Shown: positions 1 to 8,386 of the stretch, in pieces
How the letters are laid out: the number at the start of each line of letters is the position of its first letter
Numbering within the stretch: position 1 is the first letter of the stretch
From: Pseudomonas sp. 31-12
GTDB lineage: Bacteria; Pseudomonadota; Gammaproteobacteria; Pseudomonadales; Pseudomonadaceae
Reading direction: 5' to 3'
DNA: 64,000 nt
NCBI RefSeq assembly: GCF_003151075.1
Contig: NZ_CP029482.1
Location: 2,108,001 to 2,172,000 of the forward strand
The notes under the pieces: generated by a model
Told to the model about the DNA's origin: nothing
Databases searched by the model: none
The model's input: the letters and a program-made list of their open reading frames with translations, nothing else
Position numbers and translations under genes: made by a program

Positions 1-1
1 G

Positions 2-1009
2 GGCAAGATCTTCGACGAGCGTGAACAGCGTTTCGCCGAAACCAGCCAGCAGCGCCTGGGCCAATTGCTCGATCCTTTGAAGGAACGCATCCAGTCTTTC
101 GAAAAACGCGTTGAGGAAAGCTATCAGGCCGAAGCCCGCGAACGGTTTTCCCTGGCCAAGGAGCTGGAGCGCCTGCAGCAGCTGAACCTGCGCCTGAGCG
201 ACGAAGCCACCAACCTCACCCGCGCCTTGAAAGGGCAGAAAACCCAAGGCAACTGGGGTGAGCTGATTCTTGAGCGCGTGCTTGAACATGCCGGGCTGGA
301 GAAGGGCCGCGAGTACCAGACTCAAGTCACGCTCAAGGGCCCGGACGGTGAGCGCTTCCAGCCGGACGTGATCATTTATCTGCCGGGCGACAAGCAGGTC
401 GTGGTCGACTCCAAGGTCAGCCTCACGGCCTATCAGCAATACGTGGCGGCCGAAGACGATGCCATCGGCCAGATCGCCATCAAGCAGCACGTCCTGTCGC
501 TGCGCAATCACGTCAAAGGCCTGTCGGGCAAGGATTACAAGCGACTCGACGGCTTGCACAGCCTGGATTTCGTCTTGCTGTTCGTGCCGATCGAAGCGGC
601 GTTTTCCGCTGCCTTGCAAGCTGAGCCGACACTGTTCCAGGAAGCCTTCGACCGCAACATCGTCATCGTCAGCCCGACTACGTTGCTGGCGACCCTGCGG
701 GTCATCGACAGCCTGTGGAAGCAAGAGCGCCAGAGTCAGAACGCCCGGGAAATCGCCGAGCGTGCCGGGTGGCTGTACGACAAGTTCGTGTTGTTCATCC
801 AGGATCTGGATGAAGTCGGCAATCGCTTGCAGCAACTGGACAAGGCCTACAGCTCTGCGCGCAACAAGCTGACAGAAGGGCGCGGCAACCTGGTCAGTCG
901 CAGTGAGCAGTTGAAATTGCTGGGTGCGCGCGCCAGCAAGAGCTTGCCGGCTGATCTACTGGAGCGAGCGATGACCGATGTCGATGGATTGGCTGAGTTG
1001 CCTGAATAG
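2..1009 (+). CDS. rmuC: RmuC family DNA recombination protein, 5' end missing
   Basis: The frame is open from base 2, so the gene starts before the window and only about 335 C-terminal residues are present. The visible part starts in an N-terminal coiled coil (EARERFSLAKELERLQQLN) and continues into the RmuC nuclease-like domain (NWGELILERVLEHAGL, VVVDSKVSLTAY, DFVLLFVPIEAAF, SPTTLLATLRVI). RmuC proteins limit inversions at short inverted repeats and resemble restriction-type nucleases; the exact activity is not settled. The gene ends at a TAG 9 bases before a REP pair. The family call is secure. Nothing can be said about its promoter or start. Confidence 0.93.
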   Translation, partial: GKIFDEREQRFAETSQQRLGQLLDPLKERIQSFEKRVEESYQAEARERFSLAKELERLQQLNLRLSDEATNLTRALKGQKTQGNWGELILERVLEHAGLEKGREYQTQVTLKGPDGERFQPDVIIYLPGDKQVVVDSKVSLTAYQQYVAAEDDAIGQIAIKQHVLSLRNHVKGLSGKDYKRLDGLHSLDFVLLFVPIEAAFSAALQAEPTLFQEAFDRNIVIVSPTTLLATLRVIDSLWKQERQSQNAREIAERAGWLYDKFVLFIQDLDEVGNRLQQLDKAYSSARNKLTEGRGNLVSRSEQLKLLGARASKSLPADLLERAMTDVDGLAELPE

Positions 1010-1017
1010 GTCAAAAG

Positions 1018-1113
1018 CTTCGCGAGCAAGCCCGCTCCCACAGGTTTTTTGGCTTGCTCACTCGATGTGTGCAACAACTCCGATTCCCTGTGGGAGCGGG
1101 CTTGCTCGCGAAG
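1018..1113. repeat. REP pair (inverted), CGAGCAAGCCCGC type
   Basis: Two REP cores face each other: CTTCGCGAGCAAGCCCGC at 1018-1035 and its inverse ending near 1113, with a 40-45 base centre. The pair lies between convergent genes (rmuC forward, histidine kinase reverse). It could fold into a long hairpin on either strand. Confidence 0.9.
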
Positions 1114-1149
1114 GCGTCAGCACTGCCGCCAAAGAGCTCAAGCCCTCCA

Positions 1150-4100
1150 TCACAACGGCAAATGCCGACTCAACAACGCCCGCAACGCCGCCGGTTTCAC
1201 CGGTTTGGCCAGGTACTCCAGGCCCGCCGCATGCACCTGGGCCACCGTCTCGGGCCGGCCATCGGCACTGATCACCACCCCCGGCACCGGCTCTCCCAAT
1301 TGAGTGCGCAACCACGCCATCAACTCGGTCCCGGTCTCGCCATGGTCCAGGTGGTAATCCACCAGCGCCAACTGTGGACGTACACCGTCTTTCAGCAGCG
1401 CCGCGCATTCATCGCGGTTGCGCGCGGTCCAGACCTGGCAACCCCAGCGTGTCAGCAAGCTGTTCATGCCGATCAGGATGCTGTCTTCGTTATCGATGCA
1501 CAGCACCTGCGCGCCGCTCAACACATGGCCATTGAGTTCACTGACCTTGGCCGGCGCGACAGTCTGAGCCCGCGCGAGCGGCACGCTGACACTGAACACG
1601 CTGCCACGCCCCGGCCAGGACCGTACGCGCAAGCTGTGACCCAATACGCGACACAGCCCGTCGGCAATCGCCAGTCCCAGACCCAGGCCTTTCTCGGCGC
1701 GCGTCTGGTGGCTGTCGAGGCGTTTGAACTCCTCGAAAATCACCTGCAGTTTGTCTTCCGCAATCCCCGGCCCACGGTCCCAGACCTCCAGGCACAACTC
1801 GCCCTTGCGCCGCCGGACGCCAAGCAGCACCGGCCCCTTGGCATAGCGGAACGCGTTGGTCAGGAAGTTCTGCAGAATCCGTCGCAGCAGTTTGATGTCG
1901 CTGTCGATCCGCAACGTGCTGCCCCGAACCCGGAATTTCAGCCCTTGCTCCTGAGCCAGTGCCTTGAACTCGGCACCGAGCGCATCAAACAGTTCGTTGA
2001 GCGCGAAGGGTTTGGGGTCCGGGTTGATCTTGCCGTTTTCCAGGCGGGAAATGTCCAGCAGATCGCTGATCAAGTCCTCGGCAGAACGCAGCGAGCTGTC
2101 CAGGTGATGCACCAGTTTCTGCGCCTCGCTGGACAGACCGTCCTCTTGATGGGAAAGAGCGGCGGAGAACAGGCGCGCGGCATTCAGCGGCTGCATCAGG
2201 TCATGGCTGACCGCTGCCAGAAAGCGGGTTTTCGACTGGTTGGCCGATTCTGCGGTGCCCTTGGCTTCGGTCAGCGCCACGTTGAGTTGTGACAGTTCAT
2301 GGGTCCGCTCGGTAACGCGTTGCTCCAGGCCTTCGTTGGCTTCGGTCAGGGCCTGTTCGGCCTCGCGGAACGCGGTGATGTCGGTGAAACTCATGACGAA
2401 ACCGCCGCCGGGCATCGGGTTGCCGATCAGCTCGATCACACGCCCGTTGGGGAACAGTCGTTCAGAGGTGTGGGCGCGGCCCTGGCGCATCCAGTGCAAA
2501 CGGCGAGCGACGTGCACTTCGGCCTCGCCGGGGCCGCACAGCCCGCGTTCAGCGTTGTAGCGAATGATGTCGGCAATCGGTCGGCCAAGCCTGATCAGCC
2601 CGTCCGGGTAATTGAACAGCTCCAGATAGCGCCGGTTCCAGGCCACCAGTTTCAGCGACTGGTCGACCACGCTGATGCCCTGGGTGATGTTTTCGATAGC
2701 GCCTTGCAACAGGGCGCGGTTGAACTGCAGCACCTCCGAGGCTTCATCGGCGATGCGGACGACATCCTCCAGTTGCATTTCCCGACCTTCGATGGCGGCT
2801 TTTACCACCGCGCGCGTCGAAGAAGCGCCGAGTACACCGGCCAGCAAACGTTCAGTGTGAGCGATCCATTCACCGTCAGCGTTCTGGTTCGGGTTGAAGC
2901 CTTTGCCTTGGCGGTAGGCAAAACGGATGAAGCTCTGCCGCGCCCGTTCTTCACCGACGAAGCGTGCAGCCAGTTGCAGCAAATCGTTGATCTGCACCGC
3001 CAACATCGAGCGGGCACTGGGGCGTGCGCTGATTTCCTGGCCGATGAAACGACCGGCCTGCCAGTGCTCCGACACTCGCGTGCGTGACAGCACGGATACC
3101 CAGGCGAACAGCGTGAAGTTGGCCGCCAGCGACAGCACCACGCCTTGGGTCAACGGGGTCAGCGGCAGGTTCAGCGGGTTGCTGTGCAACCAGGCCAGCC
3201 CTGGAAAGCTACTCAGGGACAAACCGAGGCTGTGGGCGGCGATTGGCAGAATCAGGGTGTAGAACCAGAGGAATGTCCCGGCGGCGAGGCCGGCGAAAAC
3301 CCCTCGGCGGTTGGCCTGCTTCCAGTACAGCGCGCCGAGCATGGCCGGGGCCAGTTGGGTCACGGCGGCGAAGGCGATCTGGCCGATGGTCGCCAGGCTG
3401 GCGGTCGAGCCGAGCAGGCGATAACTGACGTAGGCCAGCAACAGAATCACCACGATGCTGACGCGGCGCACCGAGAGCATCCACTGGCGGAACACTTCGA
3501 ACGGTCGCTCAGCGTTGTTCCGCCGCAGCAGCCACGGCAGCAACATGTCGTTGGAAACCATGGTCGACAGCGCCACGCTGGCGACGATTACCATGCCGGT
3601 CGCCGCTGAGGCGCCACCGATAAAGGCCAGCATCGCCAGGGCCGGGTGGGCTTGGGCCAGCGGCAGGCTGATGACGAAAGAGTCCGGCAGTACCGAGCTG
3701 GGCAGCAGCATCTGACCAGCGAGGGCGATCGGTACGACGAACAACGCCGCCAATGCCAGGTAAGCCGGGAACACCCATTTGGCCAAGCGCAAATCCTGAG
3801 GATCGATATTTTCCACCACCGTCACATGGAACTGCCGGGGCAGGCAGATGATCGCCATCATCGCCACACCGGTCTGCACCACCATCGACGGCCAGTTGAT
3901 GGTTTCCTTCCAGTACGCCTCCAGGCGCGGGGCGAGCATGGCCTGGTTGAACAGGTCGTCGAAGCCGTCGTAAAGGCCGTAGGTCACGAACGCACCGACC
4001 GCGAGAAACGCGAACAGCTTGACCAGCGATTCGAAGGCAATCGCCAGCACCATGCCGCGGTGGTGTTCCGTGGCATCGAGGTTGCGCGTACCGAAGACAA

Positions 4101-4620
4101 TGGTGAACAGCGCCAACACCAGCGACACGATCAGCGCCGTGTCCTGCGCGCGAGTGCCCATGGCGTCGGCACCGGCGCCGATCAGCAGGTTCACCCCGAG
4201 GACGATGCCTTTGAGTTGCAGCGCGATGTAGGGCAACACACCCACCAGGCAGATCAGCGCCACGACCACCGCCAGCGATTGGGATTTGCCGTAGCGGGCG
4301 GCGATGAAGTCGGCGATGGAGGTGATGTTCTCCTGTTTGCTGATCATCACCATTTTTTGCAGGACCCACGGCGCGCAGACCAGCAACAGGATCGGCCCGA
4401 GGTAGATCGGCAGGAATGACCAGAGCTGCTCGGCGGCCTGGCCGACAGCGCCAAAGAAGGTCCAGCTGGTGCAATAGACCGCCAGCGACAGGCTGTACAC
4501 CCACGCGCGCACTCGCGGCGGCAACGGTGTGCTGCGACGGTCGCCGTAAAAGGCGATGGCGAACATGATGGCCATATAGGCCAGGGCGACGACGGCGATC
4601 AGCCCGCTGGACAGCGACAT
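1150..4620 (-). CDS. Hybrid sensor histidine kinase/response regulator with N-terminal SSS transporter domain
   Basis: The protein has 1156 residues from the ATG at 4620, which follows GGGAG; an ATG five codons upstream is less well placed. Roughly the first 500 residues are a polytopic sodium:solute symporter-like domain. A linker and PAS domain (VVDQSLKLVAWNRRYLELF) follow, then a coiled coil and a HisKA H-box (FLAAVSHDLMQPLNAA). The HATPase boxes are NFLTNAFRYA, DRGPGI and GLGLGLAIADGL. A C-terminal receiver domain carries its phospho-acceptor Asp in LVDYHLDHG and Lys in LAKPVKP. The layout recalls CbrA, but CbrA lacks the receiver domain and sits beside cbrB, which is absent here. It is closer to what I recall of PA3271. 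The stimulus and partner regulator are unknown. No response-regulator gene is adjacent, so it is an orphan hybrid kinase. Confidence 0.92.
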   Translation of the reverse strand: MSLSSGLIAVVALAYMAIMFAIAFYGDRRSTPLPPRVRAWVYSLSLAVYCTSWTFFGAVGQAAEQLWSFLPIYLGPILLLVCAPWVLQKMVMISKQENITSIADFIAARYGKSQSLAVVVALICLVGVLPYIALQLKGIVLGVNLLIGAGADAMGTRAQDTALIVSLVLALFTIVFGTRNLDATEHHRGMVLAIAFESLVKLFAFLAVGAFVTYGLYDGFDDLFNQAMLAPRLEAYWKETINWPSMVVQTGVAMMAIICLPRQFHVTVVENIDPQDLRLAKWVFPAYLALAALFVVPIALAGQMLLPSSVLPDSFVISLPLAQAHPALAMLAFIGGASAATGMVIVASVALSTMVSNDMLLPWLLRRNNAERPFEVFRQWMLSVRRVSIVVILLLAYVSYRLLGSTASLATIGQIAFAAVTQLAPAMLGALYWKQANRRGVFAGLAAGTFLWFYTLILPIAAHSLGLSLSSFPGLAWLHSNPLNLPLTPLTQGVVLSLAANFTLFAWVSVLSRTRVSEHWQAGRFIGQEISARPSARSMLAVQINDLLQLAARFVGEERARQSFIRFAYRQGKGFNPNQNADGEWIAHTERLLAGVLGASSTRAVVKAAIEGREMQLEDVVRIADEASEVLQFNRALLQGAIENITQGISVVDQSLKLVAWNRRYLELFNYPDGLIRLGRPIADIIRYNAERGLCGPGEAEVHVARRLHWMRQGRAHTSERLFPNGRVIELIGNPMPGGGFVMSFTDITAFREAEQALTEANEGLEQRVTERTHELSQLNVALTEAKGTAESANQSKTRFLAAVSHDLMQPLNAARLFSAALSHQEDGLSSEAQKLVHHLDSSLRSAEDLISDLLDISRLENGKINPDPKPFALNELFDALGAEFKALAQEQGLKFRVRGSTLRIDSDIKLLRRILQNFLTNAFRYAKGPVLLGVRRRKGELCLEVWDRGPGIAEDKLQVIFEEFKRLDSHQTRAEKGLGLGLAIADGLCRVLGHSLRVRSWPGRGSVFSVSVPLARAQTVAPAKVSELNGHVLSGAQVLCIDNEDSILIGMNSLLTRWGCQVWTARNRDECAALLKDGVRPQLALVDYHLDHGETGTELMAWLRTQLGEPVPGVVISADGRPETVAQVHAAGLEYLAKPVKPAALRALLSRHLPL

Positions 4621-4769
4621 GGGAACTCCCGGCAAAAGACACCCGGGACTCCCGCCCGGTCAGACAGTCTCGCACGATGGCCGGGGTTAGTCAGTGTCGA
4701 CCAAGGTCGTGGCGTGGTGGGGTGTCGCAGGGTGTTTGTCAGTTGGATTTTTAGTGTTTGTGCTGGCCT

Positions 4770-4846
4770 CTTCGCGAGCAAGCCCGCTCCCACATTGGAT
4801 TTGCGTCGTTCACAAATTCCCTGTGGGAGCGGGCTTGCTCGCGAAG
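4770..4846. repeat. REP pair (inverted), CGAGCAAGCCCGC type
   Basis: CTTCGCGAGCAAGCCCGCTC at 4770-4789 is repeated in inverse near 4827-4846, with a short AT-richer centre. It sits between the start of the histidine kinase and the 3' end of the TetR gene and ends about 7 bases from the TetR stop. Confidence 0.9.
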
Positions 4847-4852
4847 ACGGCC

Positions 4853-5392
4853 TCACTGACTCAACGCAATCTCGATCAACTGATGCAATTCCCCAACCTC
4901 CAACGGTGCCGCCGAAAACAGGATGCGAAACACCGTCGGCGCGGCCACCAAATTGATCAATCGATCGACACTCGGCTTCGGCTGATCCGGGTAACGATCC
5001 AGAATCGCCTGCAACTGCCCGCCAATGATCGTCACGCAGTAAACCGGTGTGATGCTGCATTGCACGTCGCGCAGCATGTTTCGGCCGGGCTCGGAGCTCA
5101 TCTCGTCCAGATACTGCTCCGCCCAGGCCCGCACATCACCGCGCAAGCTGCCGGTGACGGCCGGTTCGCTGTCCGGGCGCAGGCGGGCGAGGGCGACGTC
5201 GGCCAGCAACACCGACAAATCGCCCCAACGCCGATAGATCGTCGACGGCGTCACCCCCGCGCGCGCAGCGATTTGCGGGACGGTCACGGTGGCGCGATCC
5301 TGCTCTTCAAGCAGATCGCGGACAGCCGAATGAATCGACTCTTGCACCCGGGCGCTTCGACCGCCGGGGCGTAAACCTTCTTTAATAGCCAT
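4853..5392 (-). CDS. TetR/AcrR family transcriptional regulator
   Basis: The protein has 179 residues. The N-terminal helix-turn-helix is clear (VTVPQIAARAGVTPSTIYRRWG, about residues 37-58), and the rest is the usual ligand-binding, dimerising helical part (YLDEMSSEPGRNMLRDVQ). The start at 5392 has AAGG about 8 bases upstream. It is divergent from the MFS efflux gene at 5484; the 91-bp gap holds a perfect 13-bp inverted repeat at 5440-5480. The usual arrangement is a TetR repressor of the neighbouring exporter and of itself. The effector is not predictable from sequence. Since the exporter is frameshifted, the regulator may now control little besides itself. Confidence 0.9.
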   Translation of the reverse strand: MAIKEGLRPGGRSARVQESIHSAVRDLLEEQDRATVTVPQIAARAGVTPSTIYRRWGDLSVLLADVALARLRPDSEPAVTGSLRGDVRAWAEQYLDEMSSEPGRNMLRDVQCSITPVYCVTIIGGQLQAILDRYPDQPKPSVDRLINLVAAPTVFRILFSAAPLEVGELHQLIEIALSQ

Positions 5393-5439
5393 ACGGCGGA
5401 CCTTAACACAAAGAATTTGCTTTAAGCGCTGGCCAGTAG

Positions 5440-5480
5440 CACACTCCGCAAACGCAATAAATTAGCTTTTGCGGAGTGTG
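5440..5480. promoter_or_regulatory. Perfect 13-bp inverted repeat overlapping the MFS ribosome-binding site
   Basis: CACACTCCGCAAA (5440-5452) is repeated exactly in inverse as TTTGCGGAGTGTG (5468-5480), with a 15-base AT-rich centre. The right arm contains the only good Shine-Dalgarno (GGAG, 5473-5476) for the ATG at 5484. It could be the TetR operator, an mRNA hairpin that hides the ribosome-binding site, or both. Confidence 0.7.
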
Positions 5481-5483
5481 CGC

Positions 5484-6676
5484 ATGTCCAGCTCGATATC
5501 AAACCGTTCCAGCCTGTGGTTTCTGCCGATTACTTTACTGAGTTTTCTTGCCGCTTCCACTGCGCCAACGCCGCTGTACCACTTGTATCAGGAACACCTG
5601 CAATTCTCGGCAGCGACCCTGACCCTGATCTTCGGCGTCTACGCCATCAGCCTGCTCGCGGCGTTGCTCACCGTCGGTTCGCTGTCGGATTACCTGGGGC
5701 GAAAACCGGTGATTTTCACCGCTGTGGTGCTGAACATGCTGGCTATGCTGCTGTTTATCAATGCCGACAGCGTCGCCTGGTTGATCAGCGCCCGAGTGCT
5801 TCAAGGCTTTGCTACTGGAATGGCCACGGCTGTATTAGGTGCCGCGCTGCTCGACACTGATCGCCAGCAAGGTCCGCTGGTCAATAGCGTCGCGCCGCTG
5901 CTCGGCATGGCGGTGGGTGCCATGGGCTGCGGCTTGTTGGCCGAGTTTGCGCCGTTGCCGCTGCAATTGACCTTTTGGGTGTTGCTCGGACTGTTCGGGT
6001 TGCAAGCGCTGTACGTCTGGCGTCTGCCGGAAAGCGTCAGCCCACAAGCGGGGCATTGGCTTCGCTGTTTCCGACCCTGCATGTGCCGGTCCAGGCTCGG
6101 CGTGGGTTGTGGCTGGTGCTGCCGCTGAACACCGCCGCGTGGGCGCTCGGCGGCTTCTTTGCCTCCCTCGCGCCGTCCCTTGTACGGACGGCCACCGGAT
6201 CGACCTCGAATCTGATTGGCGGCGCGACAGTGGCTGCGCTGACCGTCACCGGCGCATTGATGATCTACACCTTGCGCAGTCGCCCGGCTGACAAAGTCTT
6301 GCGGATCGGCGCAAGCATTCTGCCCGTGGGTGTAGCGCTGATTTTACTGGCGGTCCACAGCGCCAGCCTGCTGCTGTTTTTCATCGGAACGCTGGTGGCC
6401 GGATGCGGTTTCGGGGCCAGTTTCTTGGGTTCGTTGCGCAGTGTCGTGCCGCTGGCCTTGCCTCACGAACGGGCCGGGTTGATGTCGGCGTTTTATGTGC
6501 TCAGTTATCTGGCGTTCTGTCTGCCGTCGTTGCTGGCAGGGAACCTGACGCGAGCCTTTGGTCTGGTGGCGACGACCGATGGTTATGGCGCGGTGCTGAT
6601 TATCCTGTCGGTCAGTGCTCTGCTCGCGTTGATGCGTCAGGAGCCTGTCAAAGTCTGTGGCGCCAATGTTCGATGA
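5484..6676 (+). pseudogene. MFS drug-efflux-type transporter, single-base frameshift
   Basis: The reading frame from the ATG at 5484 encodes the first half of an MFS transporter (motif A-like GSLSDYLGRKPVIF, then GAALLDTDRQQGP). It runs into an aberrant tail after VSPQAG and stops at 6128. The second half (ALASLFPTLHVPVQARRG onward, through the last six membrane segments, to 6676) lies one frame over. The frames rejoin if one G is added to the G-run at 6050-6053, giving VSPQAGALASLF and a 397-residue protein of normal family length. This is therefore a one-base deletion or a sequencing error in a G-run. The gene is divergent from a TetR regulator. If the frameshift is real, the exporter is inactive. 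Confidence 0.85.
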
Positions 6677-6718
6677 CCGCTAGCCTTGGCACCGCCACTC
6701 ATTTCGACGGACCACCCG

Positions 6719-7030
6719 ATGAAGATCATTCGCAGCAAATCCTTCACCGCTGACCGTGCCTGGGGCGCCCTGGATATCGCCAACATGAACGGCATCACCA
6801 CCCGTTTGCACTGGACCGATCAGCCGTACAAATGGCACGTCAACGATGGGCAGGAAGTATTCGTGGTGCTCGATGGCCAGGTTCAAATGCGCTACCGCGA
6901 GGAGGGCGTCGAAAAGGAAACGCTGCTGGACGTGGGCGATATTTTCTATGCGTCGGTCGGCACCGAGCACGTCGCCCATCCGCTAGGTGCGGCGAGGATC
7001 CTGGTAATCGAAACTGAAGGCAGCGTTTGA
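6719..7030 (+). CDS. Small cupin-domain protein
   Basis: The protein has 103 residues from the ATG at 6719 and is a single cupin beta-barrel. The first cupin motif is around WHVNDGQEVFVVLDGQVQMRY and the second around GDIFYASVGTEHVAHPLG. Metal-ligand candidates are the His in KWHV, the Glu in QEVF and the His in TEHVAHP. Single-domain cupins of this size range from sugar-binding proteins to small dioxygenases, so no substrate can be assigned. The gene lies 42 bases after the broken MFS gene on the same strand and could share its transcript. Its own ribosome-binding site (ACGGACC) is weak. Confidence 0.8.
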   Translation: MKIIRSKSFTADRAWGALDIANMNGITTRLHWTDQPYKWHVNDGQEVFVVLDGQVQMRYREEGVEKETLLDVGDIFYASVGTEHVAHPLGAARILVIETEGSV

Positions 7031-7100
7031 TGCTATATCTGCAAAACAGATAACAGTTAGAGATATTACCCGTTATATAGATATTCGATTCGGATCTACC

Positions 7101-7139
7101 ATGAATTCCACCTCACAAGAGGAGAGGAATTCACCATGA
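7101..7139 (+). CDS. Putative 12-residue leader peptide overlapping the TDT transporter start
   Basis: ATG at 7101 opens a 12-codon reading frame (MNSTSQEERNSP) whose TGA at 7137-7139 overlaps the ATG of the next gene at 7136 (ATGA). The whole frame lies inside the hairpin that buries the downstream Shine-Dalgarno, so translating it would open that hairpin. It has only a weak ribosome-binding site of its own (CGGAT, 7 bases upstream). It is too short to judge by coding statistics, so this is a proposal. Confidence 0.4.
   Translation: MNSTSQEERNSP
7102..7133 (+). promoter_or_regulatory. mRNA hairpin burying the TDT transporter ribosome-binding site
   Basis: TGAATTCC (7102-7109) pairs exactly with GGAATTCA (7126-7133). 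Inside, CCTC (7111-7114) pairs with GAGG (7119-7122) around an ACAA loop. The Shine-Dalgarno AGGAGAGG (7120-7127) is thus in the stem, ending 8 bases before the ATG at 7136. This looks like translational control. Confidence 0.6.
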
Positions 7140-8287
7140 CATGCCCCAACAGCAGCACCCCCGGTTTAAAACCGCTCAGCCATTTGCAGCACCCGCTTGA
7201 AGCCATTCGCCAATTCACGCCCAACTGGTTCGCCGCGACCATGGGCACAGGTGTGCTGGCATTGGCCCTGGCGCAATTGCCCGTCGCCATACCCGGCCTG
7301 CACGCAGTGGCCGAAGGTCTCTGGCTGCTCAATATCTGCCTGTTTGTTTTATTCACCGTCGCCTACACGGCACGTTGGGTGTTGTTCTTTGATGAAGCGC
7401 GAAGGATTTTTGGCCATTCCACGGTCTCGATGTTCTTCGGCACCATCCCGATGGGGTTGGCGACCATCATCAACGGCTTCCTGGTGTTCGGCCTGCCGCG
7501 CTGGGGCGATGGAGTGATTCATGTCGCCGAAGTGCTGTGGTGGCTCGATGTGGCCATGTCCCTGGCCTGCGGCGTGCTGATTCCCTACATGATGTTCACC
7601 CGCCAGGAACACAGCATCGACCAAATGACAGCGGTCTGGCTGTTGCCGGTGGTCGCGGCGGAAGTGGCGGCCGCCAGCGGGGGGCTTCTGGCACCACACC
7701 TGGCCGATGCCCATTCGCAACTGGTGGTGCTGACGACCAGCTACGTGCTGTGGGCCTTTTCCCTGCCGGTGGCGTTCAGCATTCTGACGATCCTGTTACT
7801 GCGCATGGCGTTGCATAAACTGCCTCACGAAAACATGGCCGCCTCCAGCTGGCTGGCGCTGGGGCCAATCGGCACCGGGGCCTTGGGTATGTTGTTGCTG
7901 GGCGCCGACGCGCCGGCCATCTTTGTGGCCAACGGTCTGCCGGGTATCGGTGAAATTGCTGAAGGGCTGGGCCTGGTGGCCGGGATCACGCTGTGGGGTT
8001 TCGGCTTCTGGTGGATGCTGATGGCGGTGCTGATCACCGTGCGTTACCTGCGCGACGGTATCCCGTTCAACCTGGGCTGGTGGGGCTTCACCTTCCCGCT
8101 GGGCGTCTATTCTCTGACGACGTTGAAACTGGGCAGCACTTTGAACCTGGCTTTTTTCAGTGTCTTTGGCTGCGTGCTGGTGGCGATGCTGGCGGTGATG
8201 TGGCTGATCGTCTCCAAACGCACGGTGCAGGGCGCGTGGCGCGGCGAGTTGTTTGTCTCGCCGTGCATTGCAGGATTAAACAAATAA
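7136..8287 (+). CDS. TDT/TehA-SLAC1 family transporter (C4-dicarboxylate or sulfite type)
   Basis: The protein has 383 residues, is highly hydrophobic and has about ten membrane segments. Family signatures are FTPNWFAATMGTGVLAL near the N-terminus, LPVAFSILTILLLRM, and WWGFTFPLGVYSLTTLKLG near the C-terminus. The TDT family includes tellurite-resistance TehA, yeast malate permease Mae1, sulfite exporters and plant SLAC1 anion channels; the Phe-lined pore implies anion transport. The ATG at 7136 follows AGGAGAGG. That site is inside a 12-bp hairpin and overlaps the stop of a 12-codon leader frame, so expression is probably controlled at translation. Sulfite, malate and other anions cannot be distinguished here. 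Confidence 0.85.
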   Translation: MTCPNSSTPGLKPLSHLQHPLEAIRQFTPNWFAATMGTGVLALALAQLPVAIPGLHAVAEGLWLLNICLFVLFTVAYTARWVLFFDEARRIFGHSTVSMFFGTIPMGLATIINGFLVFGLPRWGDGVIHVAEVLWWLDVAMSLACGVLIPYMMFTRQEHSIDQMTAVWLLPVVAAEVAAASGGLLAPHLADAHSQLVVLTTSYVLWAFSLPVAFSILTILLLRMALHKLPHENMAASSWLALGPIGTGALGMLLLGADAPAIFVANGLPGIGEIAEGLGLVAGITLWGFGFWWMLMAVLITVRYLRDGIPFNLGWWGFTFPLGVYSLTTLKLGSTLNLAFFSVFGCVLVAMLAVMWLIVSKRTVQGAWRGELFVSPCIAGLNK

Positions 8288-8386
8288 CCTGCAAAGTTTA
8301 GGTAATGTGTGGCCTGGATCGACGTTCGATATTCCAATAACAAATCGCCAAGCCACTCTCTACCCAACATCAGGGACACATGGAAG

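Noticed and set aside
1054..2292. 412-codon plus-strand frame opposite the 3' end of the histidine kinase
   Set aside because: It begins inside a REP palindrome and translates the reverse of kinase and receiver domains. No independent support.
7101..7140. GAATTC-containing leader as cloning-vector contamination
   Set aside because: The flanks are continuous with typical Pseudomonas genes, and the EcoRI-like sites are explained by the natural hairpin arms. No vector sequence is present.
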